Assembly (NCBI GenBank): GCA_021777535.1
Contig: JAJYDN010000022.1
Location: forward strand, 1-37,642
Origin: Pseudomonadota bacterium
GTDB lineage: Bacteria > Pseudomonadota > Gammaproteobacteria > Acidiferrobacterales > Acidiferrobacteraceae
Direction: 5' to 3'
Length of the DNA stretch: 37,642 nt
How positions within the stretch are numbered: position 1 is the stretch's first letter; each line of letters starts with the position of its first letter. Made by a program: the position numbers and the translations under genes. Below, piece after piece: positions 1 through 6,663 of this stretch. The notes below the pieces were generated by a model that saw only the letters and a list, made by a program, of their open reading frames with translations, did no database searches and was not told the DNA's origin.

Positions 1-190
1 CCTCAGGACGCACGAAGACGCCGCGCGTCACTCGCTCGATCGACCCTGCCTTGACGAGGCGCGACAGAGTCTGATCGACGGACGCACGCGTGCCGCACTC
101 AAGGAATGCCGTCGGGGTGAAAGGCTCCCCAATCGACATAGCCTCGATGCGCTCGCGAATCAGCTCGGCGGTCTTGGTCGTCGTGTTCAT
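1..190 (-). CDS. DUF6088 / AbiEi-like antitoxin-family protein, 5' part only (runs off left edge)
   Basis: The frame is open from an ATG at 190-188 down to base 2, giving 63 residues with no stop before the window edge. The visible part has the look of the small winged-helix DUF6088/AbiEi-type N-terminus: an ELIRERIEAM helix, a GEPFTPTAFLECGTRASVDQ segment and then LSRLVKAGSIERVTRGVFVRP, the turn-and-wing motif of this family. Such proteins are usually encoded just upstream of an AbiEii-type nucleotidyltransferase toxin, forming type IV toxin-antitoxin pairs. The partner would lie to the left, outside the window, so the pairing is inference. The start has no Shine-Dalgarno sequence and sits about one base from the predicted transcription start. 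The gene lies downstream of ssrA, a common integration site. Family call fairly confident from motif recognition; function unproven. Confidence 0.68.
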   Translation of the reverse strand, partial: MNTTTKTAELIRERIEAMSIGEPFTPTAFLECGTRASVDQTLSRLVKAGSIERVTRGVFVRPE

Positions 191-197
191 GTACGAA

Positions 198-226
198 AAT
201 ATATGCGAGTTTCTGACAAACTGCAA
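198..226 (-). promoter_or_regulatory. Predicted sigma70 promoter of the DUF6088-like gene
   Basis: On the minus strand TTGCAG (226-221) is followed after 17 bases by TATATT (203-198). The expected start of transcription is near 191, only about one base before the ATG at 190, so the mRNA would be leaderless or nearly so, which agrees with the absence of a Shine-Dalgarno motif. Confidence 0.5.
208..222. promoter_or_regulatory. Short inverted repeat inside the DUF6088 promoter (possible operator)
   Basis: AGTTT at 208-212 and AAACT at 218-222 form a 5-bp inverted repeat with a 5-base centre, lying in the spacer and touching the -35 box. AbiEi-type antitoxins are known to autorepress through inverted repeats in their promoters. 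With only 5 bp per arm this could be chance. Confidence 0.2.
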
Positions 227-365
227 GTGCGATAGCTAGCTGGGGCAAGTGTGTGTCTCCTTCGGCAGCCAATGCTGCAATCCAACTGCTTGATTTGTCC
301 GCGCGTAACTCTTTGATCTGTATGAGGCTGTCTAGTGGCCTTTGCGGATTTCGGGCCAGTTACGG

Positions 366-385
366 GGAGCGAGGTCGGAGCGAGG
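366..385. repeat. Two 9-bp direct repeats, 11-bp period
   Basis: GGAGCGAGG occurs at 366-374 and again at 377-385, separated by TC. The one-helical-turn spacing would suit two adjacent protein-binding sites, but the repeat is short and lies in GC-rich DNA, so chance is quite possible. Confidence 0.3.
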
Positions 386-500
386 AATGGCCGGGAGAGA
401 GGGGAATGTGGCCCGGAACGGGCTGAGAGGCTGACCGGTGCAGTCCGCAGGCTTCCGCAGGAACCCCAAGAACACGCGGGAACCGGCGCGATCGGGCAAG

Positions 501-528
501 AAAAAACCCCAACCGAGAACGGTTGGGG
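501..528 (-). terminator. Rho-independent terminator of ssrA
   Basis: Read on the minus strand, an 8-bp GC-rich stem (arms 528-521 and 514-507, CCCCAACC/GGTTGGGG) with a 6-base loop is followed at once by six T residues (506-501). It begins ten bases past the mature 3' CCA end of tmRNA at 538. Confidence 0.88.
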
Positions 529-537
529 TTTGTGTAT

Positions 538-891
538 TGGTGGAGACGGCGGGAATCGAACCCGCGTCCGCAAGTCCTCTGCCAGTCAGTTCTACATGCG
601 TAGTCATGTCTATAACTTCACCGGCGCCCCTCCGACAGACAGGATAAGCGCAAGCTGAGCCTGCTTGAATTTAATGACGAGATAACAGGCGCACCGCGTC
701 ACGATCCTGCGTATATGACCGTTTCATCCCCACCCGCAGAAAGAACGGGGGAAACGGTTAGCGGGGTTTAGGCCGCTAAGGCGTAGTTGTCGTCGTTGGC
801 AACTATGATTTTTGCAGTTGGATTTACGAGGAGCTCTGCACCTCGGCATGCCCTGAAGACTTCGTTACCCACGTCGAGACCGATCGTCCCC
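538..891 (-). ncRNA. ssrA: Transfer-messenger RNA (tmRNA)
   Basis: This is one-piece tmRNA, which with SmpB rescues stalled ribosomes and tags the unfinished protein for degradation. The mature 5' end GGGGACG (891-885) pairs with CGTCTCC (548-542) to form the tRNA-like acceptor stem, with one G-U pair. The gene encodes its own CCA at 540-538 and a T arm with the TTCGATT loop. The tag reading frame runs from a GCC resume codon at 800 to 771, giving ANDDNYALAA, and stops at TAA 770-768. The ALAA end is the usual ClpXP degron. Length is 354 nt, close to the 363 nt of E. coli. It lies directly downstream of smpB on the same strand, has its own promoter, and ends in a strong terminator. Boundaries are inferred from acceptor-stem pairing and are probably exact to within a base or two. 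Confidence 0.95.
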
Positions 892-902
892 AAGAGTGCA
901 TC

Positions 903-933
903 ATTATAGCGTAAACAGATGGCCTGGGGGCAA
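903..933 (-). promoter_or_regulatory. Predicted ssrA promoter
   Basis: A perfect TATAAT lies at 908-903 on the minus strand, with TTGCCC (933-928) upstream after a long 19-base spacer. Transcription would begin near 896, leaving a few bases to be trimmed by RNase P to the mature 5' end at 891. Confidence 0.6.
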
Positions 934-1013
934 GCTCTTTACCCGCCGGATACCCGGCATTTTCCGGTATCGATCCGCAAACCTGCGAAAACGTGTAAGA
1001 AATTGGGGGCGGA

Positions 1014-1487
1014 TCAGCGCTGTTTCAAGGCCCGTTCCTGTTCGCGGTCGGATTCGCGTTCGCGCAGCGCCGCCCGCTTGTCATGCTGTTTCTTGCCGCG
1101 CGCAAGACCGATCTCGAGTTTGGCGCGCCCGTATTTCCAGTACAGCGACAACGGGATCAGGGTATAACCCCGCCGCTCCACGGCGCCGATCAGGCGGTTG
1201 ATTTCCTCGCGGTGAAGAAGCAGTTTGCGGGTGCGCGTCGGATCGGCTTTGATGTGCGTCGAGACCGTCTGCAGCGGTGAGAAATGGGCGCCAAACAGGA
1301 ACATCTCGCCATTTTGGACGATGACATAGCTCTCTTTGAGCTGCGCGCGTCCTGCGCGAAGGCTTTTGGCCTCCCAGCCCTGCAAGGCCATGCCCGCTTC
1401 GAAGCGATCCTCGATGAAGTAATCGTGCCAGGCCTTTTTATTCTGCGCGATAAGCCGCGGCTCGGTTTTCTCTTTCGGGGCAGCCAT
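1014..1487 (-). CDS. smpB: SsrA-binding protein SmpB
   Basis: SmpB binds the tRNA-like domain of tmRNA and brings it to the empty A site of stalled ribosomes for trans-translation in the cytoplasm. The 157-residue product has the family's order of motifs: [20 protein letters not shown] near the N-terminus, [21 protein letters not shown], an [12 protein letters not shown] segment, [28 protein letters not shown], and the basic C-terminal tail ([23 protein letters not shown] in part) that mimics the anticodon side. The length is normal. The ATG at 1487 gives a typical short N-terminus, although the Shine-Dalgarno is weak. It is followed after 122 bases by ssrA on the same strand, the classic smpB-ssrA pairing, and diverges from the transporter gene at 1566. 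Confidence 0.96.
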   Translation of the reverse strand: MAAPKEKTEPRLIAQNKKAWHDYFIEDRFEAGMALQGWEAKSLRAGRAQLKESYVIVQNGEMFLFGAHFSPLQTVSTHIKADPTRTRKLLLHREEINRLIGAVERRGYTLIPLSLYWKYGRAKLEIGLARGKKQHDKRAALRERESDREQERALKQR

Positions 1488-1565
1488 GGCCGGGGATGGT
1501 GCGCCAAAGACCCTCGCCGATGCAAGACCTATGTGTCGGGGCCGATTATCGTTTAAAGTGGCCGG

Positions 1566-2924
1566 ATGCCGGAGTCATCTGCCCAGCCCACGGTCCTTTG
1601 GTCTTCACCGACCGGCCTGTTCCTCGCGAGCCTGGGTGCGCTTGCCGGAATGGATACCCTGTCCGAATTTCCCTACCTGCTCGTTCATTACGGGGGCGCC
1701 GCCTTCGTCGGCTTCTATTTCCTTGCCGGCGTGCTCGTGACATGGCCATTGGTTGCCGCCCAGATGGCGTTCGGCCGCCGGCGCCGGCGGATGGCATTGC
1801 GGGGTCTGTCGTCAAGCGAGGCGGACACCGGTGTGCGCGTTCTGTGGAATGTCGTGCGCGCAGCGGCGTTGACGGGCGGTTTCCTGGTGTTCTGCTATGT
1901 GGCGGTCTTTTCCGGCTGGATCCTTTCCTATGGCAGTGCGCTGCTTGCGGGAACCTTTCGTGATGCGGCGGTATCGCTGGTCGTTATGCATTTCACGCAG
2001 CTTACGGGCGCCCCGCTGTCTGCTGTGGGTTGGGAGGCGGTGTTCATCCTGCCCGTGTTTGTGGTGGCGGCGATTGGTCCGGTGGCCATTGAAGAGGTAT
2101 CCCGCTTCGTTGTTCCAGCCCTCGTCCTCCTCCTCGTCGGGCTGGCCGCCTACGGTGTATCTCTCGATAGTTTTTTCGTAAGCGCGCCATTGCTCGTTGC
2201 CAATGCGACACCCCACGCGACCCCGGCGACTGCGATGATGGCCTTGTCGCAGGCCTTTCTGGCGGCCGGGTTGGGCACGGCGTCATTTGTGGCCTATGGC
2301 GCGTACGTGCCAGCACATACCCCCGTGTTGCGGGTGTCCTGGTGGCTCGTGTGCGCCGCGGTCGCCTGCGCGTGGCTTGCAGGGCTTGCGTTTGCGTCGA
2401 TTGCCTATGGCGCCGGCCTGCCTCCCTTGCCCGGCGGCGGCTTTCTTTTCGAGACGCTCCCGCTCGCAAGCGAGCGCCTGCCGTTCGGCCAGGGGGTGGT
2501 CGGACTGTGCTATCTGGCGCTCATTCTGGCTGCATGGGTATCGACTGTGGCCTGGATCGAGCCGCTCATGCAGTTGGGCGAGGGTTTGGGTATCGGGCGG
2601 ATCCGCATGGCCCTGGGCCTTGCGCTGGCAAGCCTTGCCATCGGCGGAGTGCTCATTCTTTCTTTGAAGTCATGGGCTTTTTCGTTTACCTTTCTGGGGC
2701 GAACGAAGACCTTGGGTCTCCTCGATGTGCTGATGATCGTGGCCGTCAATGTCCTGTTGCCATGGGGTGGCGGGGGCATGGCCGTGTTTTTCGGGTGGCA
2801 CGATGACCGGGTAGTGGAGGGTCCGCGTGCCTGGGGGCGGCTGGTCTGGTTGTGGTCACTGCGGCTGGTCGTGCCGGCTGCGATCGTATTGCTGGTTCTG
2901 AATGCCCCAAGGCTTATATTGTGA
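1566..2924 (+). CDS. Neurotransmitter:sodium symporter (NSS/SLC6, LeuT-fold) family transporter, divergent
   Basis: The 452-residue product has about eleven hydrophobic segments and aligns by eye with LeuT-type transporters: a first helix ending in [13 protein letters not shown] (compare FPxxxxxNGGGAF), then a second helix closing with [11 protein letters not shown] (compare PLxxxExAMGR). Key positions differ. In an ungapped comparison LeuT Asn27 (sodium site 1) corresponds to Thr31, the outer gate Arg30 to Glu34, and Glu62 to Gln66, so substrate and ion coupling cannot be assumed to be sodium plus amino acid. An NSS-like gene beside smpB/ratA is, as far as I recall, a recurring neighbourhood in gammaproteobacteria. 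Its TGA overlaps the GTG start of ratA by four bases, so the two are probably co-translated. Substrate unknown. Start at 1566 has only a weak ribosome site. Confidence 0.82.
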   Translation: MPESSAQPTVLWSSPTGLFLASLGALAGMDTLSEFPYLLVHYGGAAFVGFYFLAGVLVTWPLVAAQMAFGRRRRRMALRGLSSSEADTGVRVLWNVVRAAALTGGFLVFCYVAVFSGWILSYGSALLAGTFRDAAVSLVVMHFTQLTGAPLSAVGWEAVFILPVFVVAAIGPVAIEEVSRFVVPALVLLLVGLAAYGVSLDSFFVSAPLLVANATPHATPATAMMALSQAFLAAGLGTASFVAYGAYVPAHTPVLRVSWWLVCAAVACAWLAGLAFASIAYGAGLPPLPGGGFLFETLPLASERLPFGQGVVGLCYLALILAAWVSTVAWIEPLMQLGEGLGIGRIRMALGLALASLAIGGVLILSLKSWAFSFTFLGRTKTLGLLDVLMIVAVNVLLPWGGGGMAVFFGWHDDRVVEGPRAWGRLVWLWSLRLVVPAAIVLLVLNAPRLIL

Positions 2925-3355
2925 CAACGATTAGCAAAAGTGCGTTGGTCGCTTATAGCGCCGACGAGATGTATGCATTGGTTGCCGATGTGGATCGTTA
3001 TCCCGAGTTCCTGCCGTGGTGTTCGGCGGCCCGTGTCCATGAGAAGACCGATACGGAGATGCTGGCCGAAATCGAGATGAAGATCGGTGGTCTCCACAAG
3101 ACCTTCATGACCCGCAACGTCCTCGGTCCCGGCCAGATGGATATTCGCCTGGTCAAAGGTCCCTTCAGCCGGCTGGAGGGGTGGTGGCGTTTTCAGCAGG
3201 TCGCCGATCTCGGCAGCCGCATCAGCCTGGATCTCGAGTTCGACTTCTCCAACCGGCTCCTCGAGATGGCAGTAGGGCCGGTGTTCAGTTCGATTGCCAA
3301 CAGCCTGGTCGACAGCTTCAAGAAACGCGCGCGGGACGTTTATGGCAGCCGCTGA
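2921..3355 (+). CDS. ratA: RatA-like ribosome-association START/Coq10-domain protein
   Basis: RatA-family proteins are small START/polyketide-cyclase-like (Coq10) domain proteins. E. coli RatA binds the 50S subunit and hinders 70S formation, and the fold is also linked to ubiquinone handling. The 144-residue product starts (M)[33 protein letters not shown], the family signature, and continues with KGPFSRLEGWWRF and a C-terminal helix SSIANSLVDSFKKRA. I chose the GTG at 2921, which restores the usual N-terminus. It is preceded by AAGG at a suitable distance and overlaps the transporter stop (GTGA). The longer frame back to 2852 would read through the transporter gene in another frame and is not supported. 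rnfH overlaps its 3' end by 14 bases, as in many gammaproteobacteria. Confidence 0.92.
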   Translation: MTTISKSALVAYSADEMYALVADVDRYPEFLPWCSAARVHEKTDTEMLAEIEMKIGGLHKTFMTRNVLGPGQMDIRLVKGPFSRLEGWWRFQQVADLGSRISLDLEFDFSNRLLEMAVGPVFSSIANSLVDSFKKRARDVYGSR

Positions 3356-3659
3356 GATCGATGTCGAGGTCGTCCATGTGAGTGTCCCGCCCGTACTGCG
3401 GGTGATTCGCGTGCCGGCCGGCGCGACTGTCCTCGAGGTGATCAGCCGCTCGGGCCTTGCCAAGGCCGCAAGCCTTGAGTTGCGTCACGGCGGTGTCGGC
3501 ATTTTCGGGCGGCGCGTGGGTCTTGGGGATCCCGTGCATGCGGGCGACCGTATCGAGATTTATGAGAATTTGCCGGCCGACCCCAAGGCGCGGCGCAGGG
3601 TCCGCGCCCGGGAGGCCCGTCTCAGCCGTGATTGTGCTCGTAAGTCTTCTGGGGCGTAG
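3342..3659 (+). CDS. rnfH: RnfH family ubiquitin-like protein
   Basis: RnfH proteins are small beta-grasp (ubiquitin/ThiS-like) proteins found next to ratA. Despite the name, their biochemical role is not established. The product is 105 residues from the ATG at 3342, beginning MAAAEIDVEVVHVSVPP, with the conserved VGIFGRRVGLGDPVHAGDRIEIYE core followed by LPADPKARRR, the usual RnfH ending motif, and a basic tail. I prefer 3342 to the upstream ATG at 3294 because it gives the normal N-terminus. The gene starts 14 bases inside ratA, suggesting translational coupling. Its last 38 bases overlap the 3' end of bamE on the opposite strand. Confidence 0.9.
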   Translation: MAAAEIDVEVVHVSVPPVLRVIRVPAGATVLEVISRSGLAKAASLELRHGGVGIFGRRVGLGDPVHAGDRIEIYENLPADPKARRRVRAREARLSRDCARKSSGA

Positions 3660-3969
3660 GCGTTGGCGTGCCCACAATCCGTGCGAGCTTTCCATTCTGG
3701 AAATACAAGGTGAAATGCTCGGTGATGAGCGGCTTGTAGTTGCGCTTCAGCAGGTAGTAGTAATCCCAGCGGTTACGGTGGAACGGGTCCCGAATGGCCG
3801 GTTCCCCCATGGTGTAGGCCACCTCGTTCTTGGACATACCCAGATGCAGCTTTTTTATCATCGATGACGTGATGACGTTGCCCTGTTGCACGGTCGGGCG
3901 ATACATGATGTGGCAGCCGGCAAGGAGGGCGCTGAGGCCGATTACAGGGAGAAGCGCAGACTTTCGCAT
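3622..3969 (-). CDS. bamE: Outer membrane assembly lipoprotein BamE (SmpA/OmlA)
   Basis: BamE is a small lipoprotein of the BAM complex that inserts beta-barrel proteins into the outer membrane. The 115-residue product has a lipoprotein signal peptide with lipobox LLAGC, so Cys19 should be the lipidated residue. It is followed by the SmpA/OmlA domain: QQGNVITSSMIKKLHLGMSKNEVAYTMGEPAIRDPFH, then RWDYYYLLKR and the FTLYFQNGKLARI strand. Length and domain order are normal. It is divergent from fur, the standard gammaproteobacterial pairing, with an 87-base shared control region. Its 3' end overlaps rnfH by 38 bases in convergent orientation and there is no room for a conventional terminator between them. 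Confidence 0.94.
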   Translation of the reverse strand: MRKSALLPVIGLSALLAGCHIMYRPTVQQGNVITSSMIKKLHLGMSKNEVAYTMGEPAIRDPFHRNRWDYYYLLKRNYKPLITEHFTLYFQNGKLARIVGTPTPTPQKTYEHNHG

Positions 3970-4056
3970 GGGAATGATTCTAGTTTACACTGGGCGATGT
4001 TGACAGCCGACAAAGTACACCATCGACCCCGGCAAGGCAAAGATTAAGGATGCTGC

Positions 4057-4500
4057 ATGAGTGATAGCGCGGACCTGAAGAAAGCAGGCCTCAAGGCTAC
4101 CTTGCCCCGGCTCAAGATCCTCAGCATTCTTGAGGCCGCGCGGGTGCGCCACATGACGGCGGAAGACGTCTACCGGGCGCTCCTTGAAACCGGCGAGGAG
4201 GTGGGTCTTGCGACGGTCTACCGCGTATTGACCCAATTCGAGGCGGCAGGCCTCGTGATCCGTCACAATTTCGAGGGCGGGCGCTCGGTTTTCGAGATCA
4301 ATCAGGGCGGGCATCACGATCATGTGGTCTGTGTCGAGTGCGGAGAGGTCTTCGAATTCCACGATCCGGCCATCGAGGAGCGCCAGCGCAAGGTCGCCGA
4401 GAGCCTCGGGTTCGACGTCGACAGCCATTCCCTCTATATGTACGGCGTCTGTCTCGGCATGAAGCGCCACGGACGCTGTTCAAAAAAAGAGGGCCACTAA
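4057..4500 (+). CDS. fur: Ferric uptake regulator Fur
   Basis: Fur is a dimeric metal-responsive repressor of iron uptake genes. The 147-residue product has the winged helix (GLKATLPRLKILSILE, then GLATVYRVLTQFEAAGLV), the metal-site stretch HHDH at 86-89, and the structural-zinc pair Cys92/Cys95. In the C-terminal part Cys132 and Cys141 are eight residues apart, whereas E. coli Fur has a C-x4-C pair there; Cys141 may therefore be a replacement ligand. The start at 4057 is set by TAAGGA six bases upstream. Fur is divergent from bamE. Its TAA overlaps the TAG of the convergent GNAT gene (4497-4500). I found no convincing Fur box in the bamE-fur gap. Confidence 0.93.
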   Translation: MSDSADLKKAGLKATLPRLKILSILEAARVRHMTAEDVYRALLETGEEVGLATVYRVLTQFEAAGLVIRHNFEGGRSVFEINQGGHHDHVVCVECGEVFEFHDPAIEERQRKVAESLGFDVDSHSLYMYGVCLGMKRHGRCSKKEGH

Positions 4501-5021
4501 GTCCCGGTGGGGGCTGCCGATGCCACCGTCTCCCGGGCATGGCGCTTGAGCTCGAGGAGAACCGCGATTTCGTCACAGTGGTTGTACTTGTGACACTTCA
4601 CGCAGACGTTCCAGACCTTTTCCGGCAGCGTCTCCTTGCCAACCGTCAGAAAGCCGAGTTTGTGAAAGAAGGTTGGCACGTAGGTCAGGGCCATCACCCG
4701 CCGCAGGCCGAGCTGGCGGGCTTCGGCGATGATGCGCTGGACCATGAGCCGGCCGAGTCCCTGCCGTTCGTGGTCTTCGCTGACGACCAGGCTGCGTACC
4801 TCACCCAGATCCTCCGTGAAGATCTCGAGCGCGCCGATCGCCACGACCTGGCCTGCGATCTCGATGACAAAAAAATCCCGCAGATGCCGGTACAGCTCGT
4901 TCATCGTCCGCGGCAGCAGGTTGCCCTTGGCGGCATACAGTTCGAGCAGGTGGTGGATGGTGGGGACGTCGCGGATCTGGGCCTGGCGGACGTTGGGCGT
5001 CGCGATCTTTCCGTCAGTCAT
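4497..5021 (-). CDS. GNAT acetyltransferase, short N-acetylglutamate synthase-like (ArgA C-domain type)
   Basis: The 174-residue product is a single GNAT domain: an N-terminal VRQAQIRDVPTIHHLLELY segment, the RSLVVSEDHERQGLGRLMV acetyl-CoA loop (R86-x-G-L-G90), the ALTYVPTFFHKLGF strand-helix, and a C-terminal cysteine cluster Cys140, Cys143, Cys149. It resembles stand-alone short N-acetylglutamate synthases (S-NAGS), which make N-acetylglutamate for arginine synthesis and lack the amino-acid kinase domain of E. coli ArgA; another GNAT substrate is possible. The ATG at 5021 overlaps the recN stop by eight bases, so translation is probably coupled to recN. The open frame continues upstream to 5396, but that part is recN in another frame. 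Its stop overlaps that of fur. Confidence 0.78.
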   Translation of the reverse strand: MTDGKIATPNVRQAQIRDVPTIHHLLELYAAKGNLLPRTMNELYRHLRDFFVIEIAGQVVAIGALEIFTEDLGEVRSLVVSEDHERQGLGRLMVQRIIAEARQLGLRRVMALTYVPTFFHKLGFLTVGKETLPEKVWNVCVKCHKYNHCDEIAVLLELKRHARETVASAAPTGT

Positions 5022-6663
5022 GCAGCATGTCCTTCGCCAGTGCACGCGTGCGGGCGGTGATGGAGAGTCCGCCGAGCATGCGCGCCACCTCTTCGATCCG
5101 CTCACTGTCCGAGAGGACGGCAACCGTACTGCGTGTGCGGGCACCATGTGTTTCCTTGGCCACGCGTACGTGGGCGTCCCCTTGTGCCGCAACCTGTGCA
5201 AGATGGGTAATGCAGATGACCTGGCATTTGCGGGCGAGCTGGCGCAGGCGCTGGCCGACGATCTCGGCGACGGCGCCGCCGATGCCGACATCCACTTCAT
5301 CAAAGACGAGTGTGGTGCCCTCGTACATGTCGGCCAGCACCACCTGCACGGCGAGACTGATGCGTGACAGTTCGCCACCGGAAGCGGCGCGTGCAAGCGG
5401 TTTCAGGGGGCTGTCCGGTTGTGCGCTCATCAGAAACTCCACGTCCTCCTGACCGTGGGGGCCAAGCGGCGCGCTGGCAAGCGCCACCTCGAAACGGCCT
5501 GCGGCAAGTCCCAGCCGCTGCATTTCGCTTGTCACGGCCTCGGCGAGGACGGGCGCGGCGGCGGCGCGCTTGGCGCTCAAGGCGGCCGCGGCCCCCTCCG
5601 CTTCGTGGCGCAAGTGAACCACCTGGGCACCCAAGGCCGCGTAGTCTTCTTCGCCGGCCCCAAGCTCGGTGTATTCGGTCTCCAGCCGCTGCCACAGCTG
5701 CGGCAATTCCTCACTGGCAACCCGGTGTTTGCGCGCAAGATCATGCCAGCGGCCAAGGCGCGCATCGAGTGCCGCCATGTCGCCGGCATCACCAAAGTCG
5801 CCTTGCGGCAGGCGGCTGAGAGAGCGGGCCGCCTCCGCGATCTCCAGTGAGGCGCTGGCAAGGAGTGTGTTCGCCTCGTCCAGGCGGCTGTCGTACCGCG
5901 CGAGCGCGGATAAGTGGGCGTGGAGGGTATCGATCTGCGCGCCGATCGTCTGTTCGCCTTCGCTCAGCCGCTCGAGGGCCGCGGCGATTCCGGCCGCAAG
6001 CTCCTGGACGTGCGCGGCGCGGCGATGGCTTTCATTGAGGGTCTGCCATTCGCCTTCCAGGGGCGCCAAGGCACGTAACTCTTCGAGTTGATAGCGCAGG
6101 AGCGATTCCCGGGCCGCGCGCTGCTCTTGAGTGTCCGCGAAGTCCCGCAGGCGCGCCTGTGCCGCCTCCCACGCACCGAATGCGGCCTGTGCGGTGGCGT
6201 GTTCCGCGCCGGCGCGGGCGTAGCCGTCGAGCAGCAGGCGTTGCGTCTCCCGGCGCATCAGGCTGTGGTGCTCGTGTTGACCGTGCAGATCGATCAGCAG
6301 GCCACCCAGCTCGCGCAGGCGCTGAATGGGTACCGGCGTCCCGTTGATGAAGGCGCGCGAGCGGTCGGCCGATACGATCCGGCGTACCGCGCAGTCGCCA
6401 CCAGCCGAGAGGCCGTGCTCCTCGAGCCACTTTTCGGCGGCCTCGTGGTTCATGACATGGAAAGACGCCATGATATCGGCGGCCGTGGCGCCGGGGCGCA
6501 CGACATCGGCGCCGGCACGGCCGCCGAGCACGATCGACAGGGCATCCATGAGGAGCGATTTGCCGGCGCCGGTTTCACCCGTGACGACGGTAAGCCCCGG
6601 TCCGAAAGGGACGGCCGATTCATCGATCACCGCGAACGAGCGGACCTGCAGGCCGGTGAGCAT
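5014..6663 (-). CDS. recN: DNA repair protein RecN
   Basis: RecN is an SMC-like ATPase that acts in double-strand break repair and recombination. The 549-residue product has the Walker A motif GETGAGKS at 29-36 in the usual MLTGLQVRSFAVID context, a long alanine/glutamate/arginine-rich coiled-coil centre, and a C-terminal ATPase half with the ASGGELSR signature and the Walker B-like LVFDEVDVGIGG followed by ICITHLAQVAA. Length is normal. The start ATG at 6663 overlaps the nadK stop as ATGA, and its own stop overlaps the GNAT gene, so nadK-recN-GNAT reads as one tightly packed operon. No SOS (LexA) box could be assigned because no separate promoter region exists. Confidence 0.96.
   Translation of the reverse strand: MLTGLQVRSFAVIDESAVPFGPGLTVVTGETGAGKSLLMDALSIVLGGRAGADVVRPGATAADIMASFHVMNHEAAEKWLEEHGLSAGGDCAVRRIVSADRSRAFINGTPVPIQRLRELGGLLIDLHGQHEHHSLMRRETQRLLLDGYARAGAEHATAQAAFGAWEAAQARLRDFADTQEQRAARESLLRYQLEELRALAPLEGEWQTLNESHRRAAHVQELAAGIAAALERLSEGEQTIGAQIDTLHAHLSALARYDSRLDEANTLLASASLEIAEAARSLSRLPQGDFGDAGDMAALDARLGRWHDLARKHRVASEELPQLWQRLETEYTELGAGEEDYAALGAQVVHLRHEAEGAAAALSAKRAAAAPVLAEAVTSEMQRLGLAAGRFEVALASAPLGPHGQEDVEFLMSAQPDSPLKPLARAASGGELSRISLAVQVVLADMYEGTTLVFDEVDVGIGGAVAEIVGQRLRQLARKCQVICITHLAQVAAQGDAHVRVAKETHGARTRSTVAVLSDSERIEEVARMLGGLSITARTRALAKDMLHD

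Larger units (their letters stand above)
191..537. other. Gene-free stretch between the DUF6088-like gene and ssrA
   Basis: These 347 bases hold the predicted promoter of the leftward gene (198-226), a pair of 9-bp direct repeats (366-385) and the ssrA terminator (501-528). The open frames that cross it on both strands have arginine/proline/serine-rich, non-family-like translations and I do not regard them as genes. No integrase fragment, and no second copy of the ssrA 3' end, is visible here. Confidence 0.6.

Noticed and set aside
187-658. Several small open frames across the ssrA 3' end and the neighbouring gap
   Set aside because: They run through a structural RNA and its terminator and have Arg/Pro/Ser-rich translations with no homology that I recognise.
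950-970. An imperfect hairpin (ATACCCGG / CCGGTAT) between smpB and ssrA
   Set aside because: One-base bulge and no T-run on either strand; it may be a chance palindrome, and smpB can read through into ssrA.
3970-4056. Possible Fur box in the bamE-fur control region
   Set aside because: Only a partial match (AATGATTCTAG-like) without a convincing inverted repeat; a TTGACA at 4000-4005 has no acceptable -10 partner.
4497-5396. A 299-residue protein on the minus strand that would include the GNAT domain
   Set aside because: The N-terminal 125 residues are recN read in another frame. The ATG at 5021 gives a normal GNAT protein and an 8-base overlap with recN.
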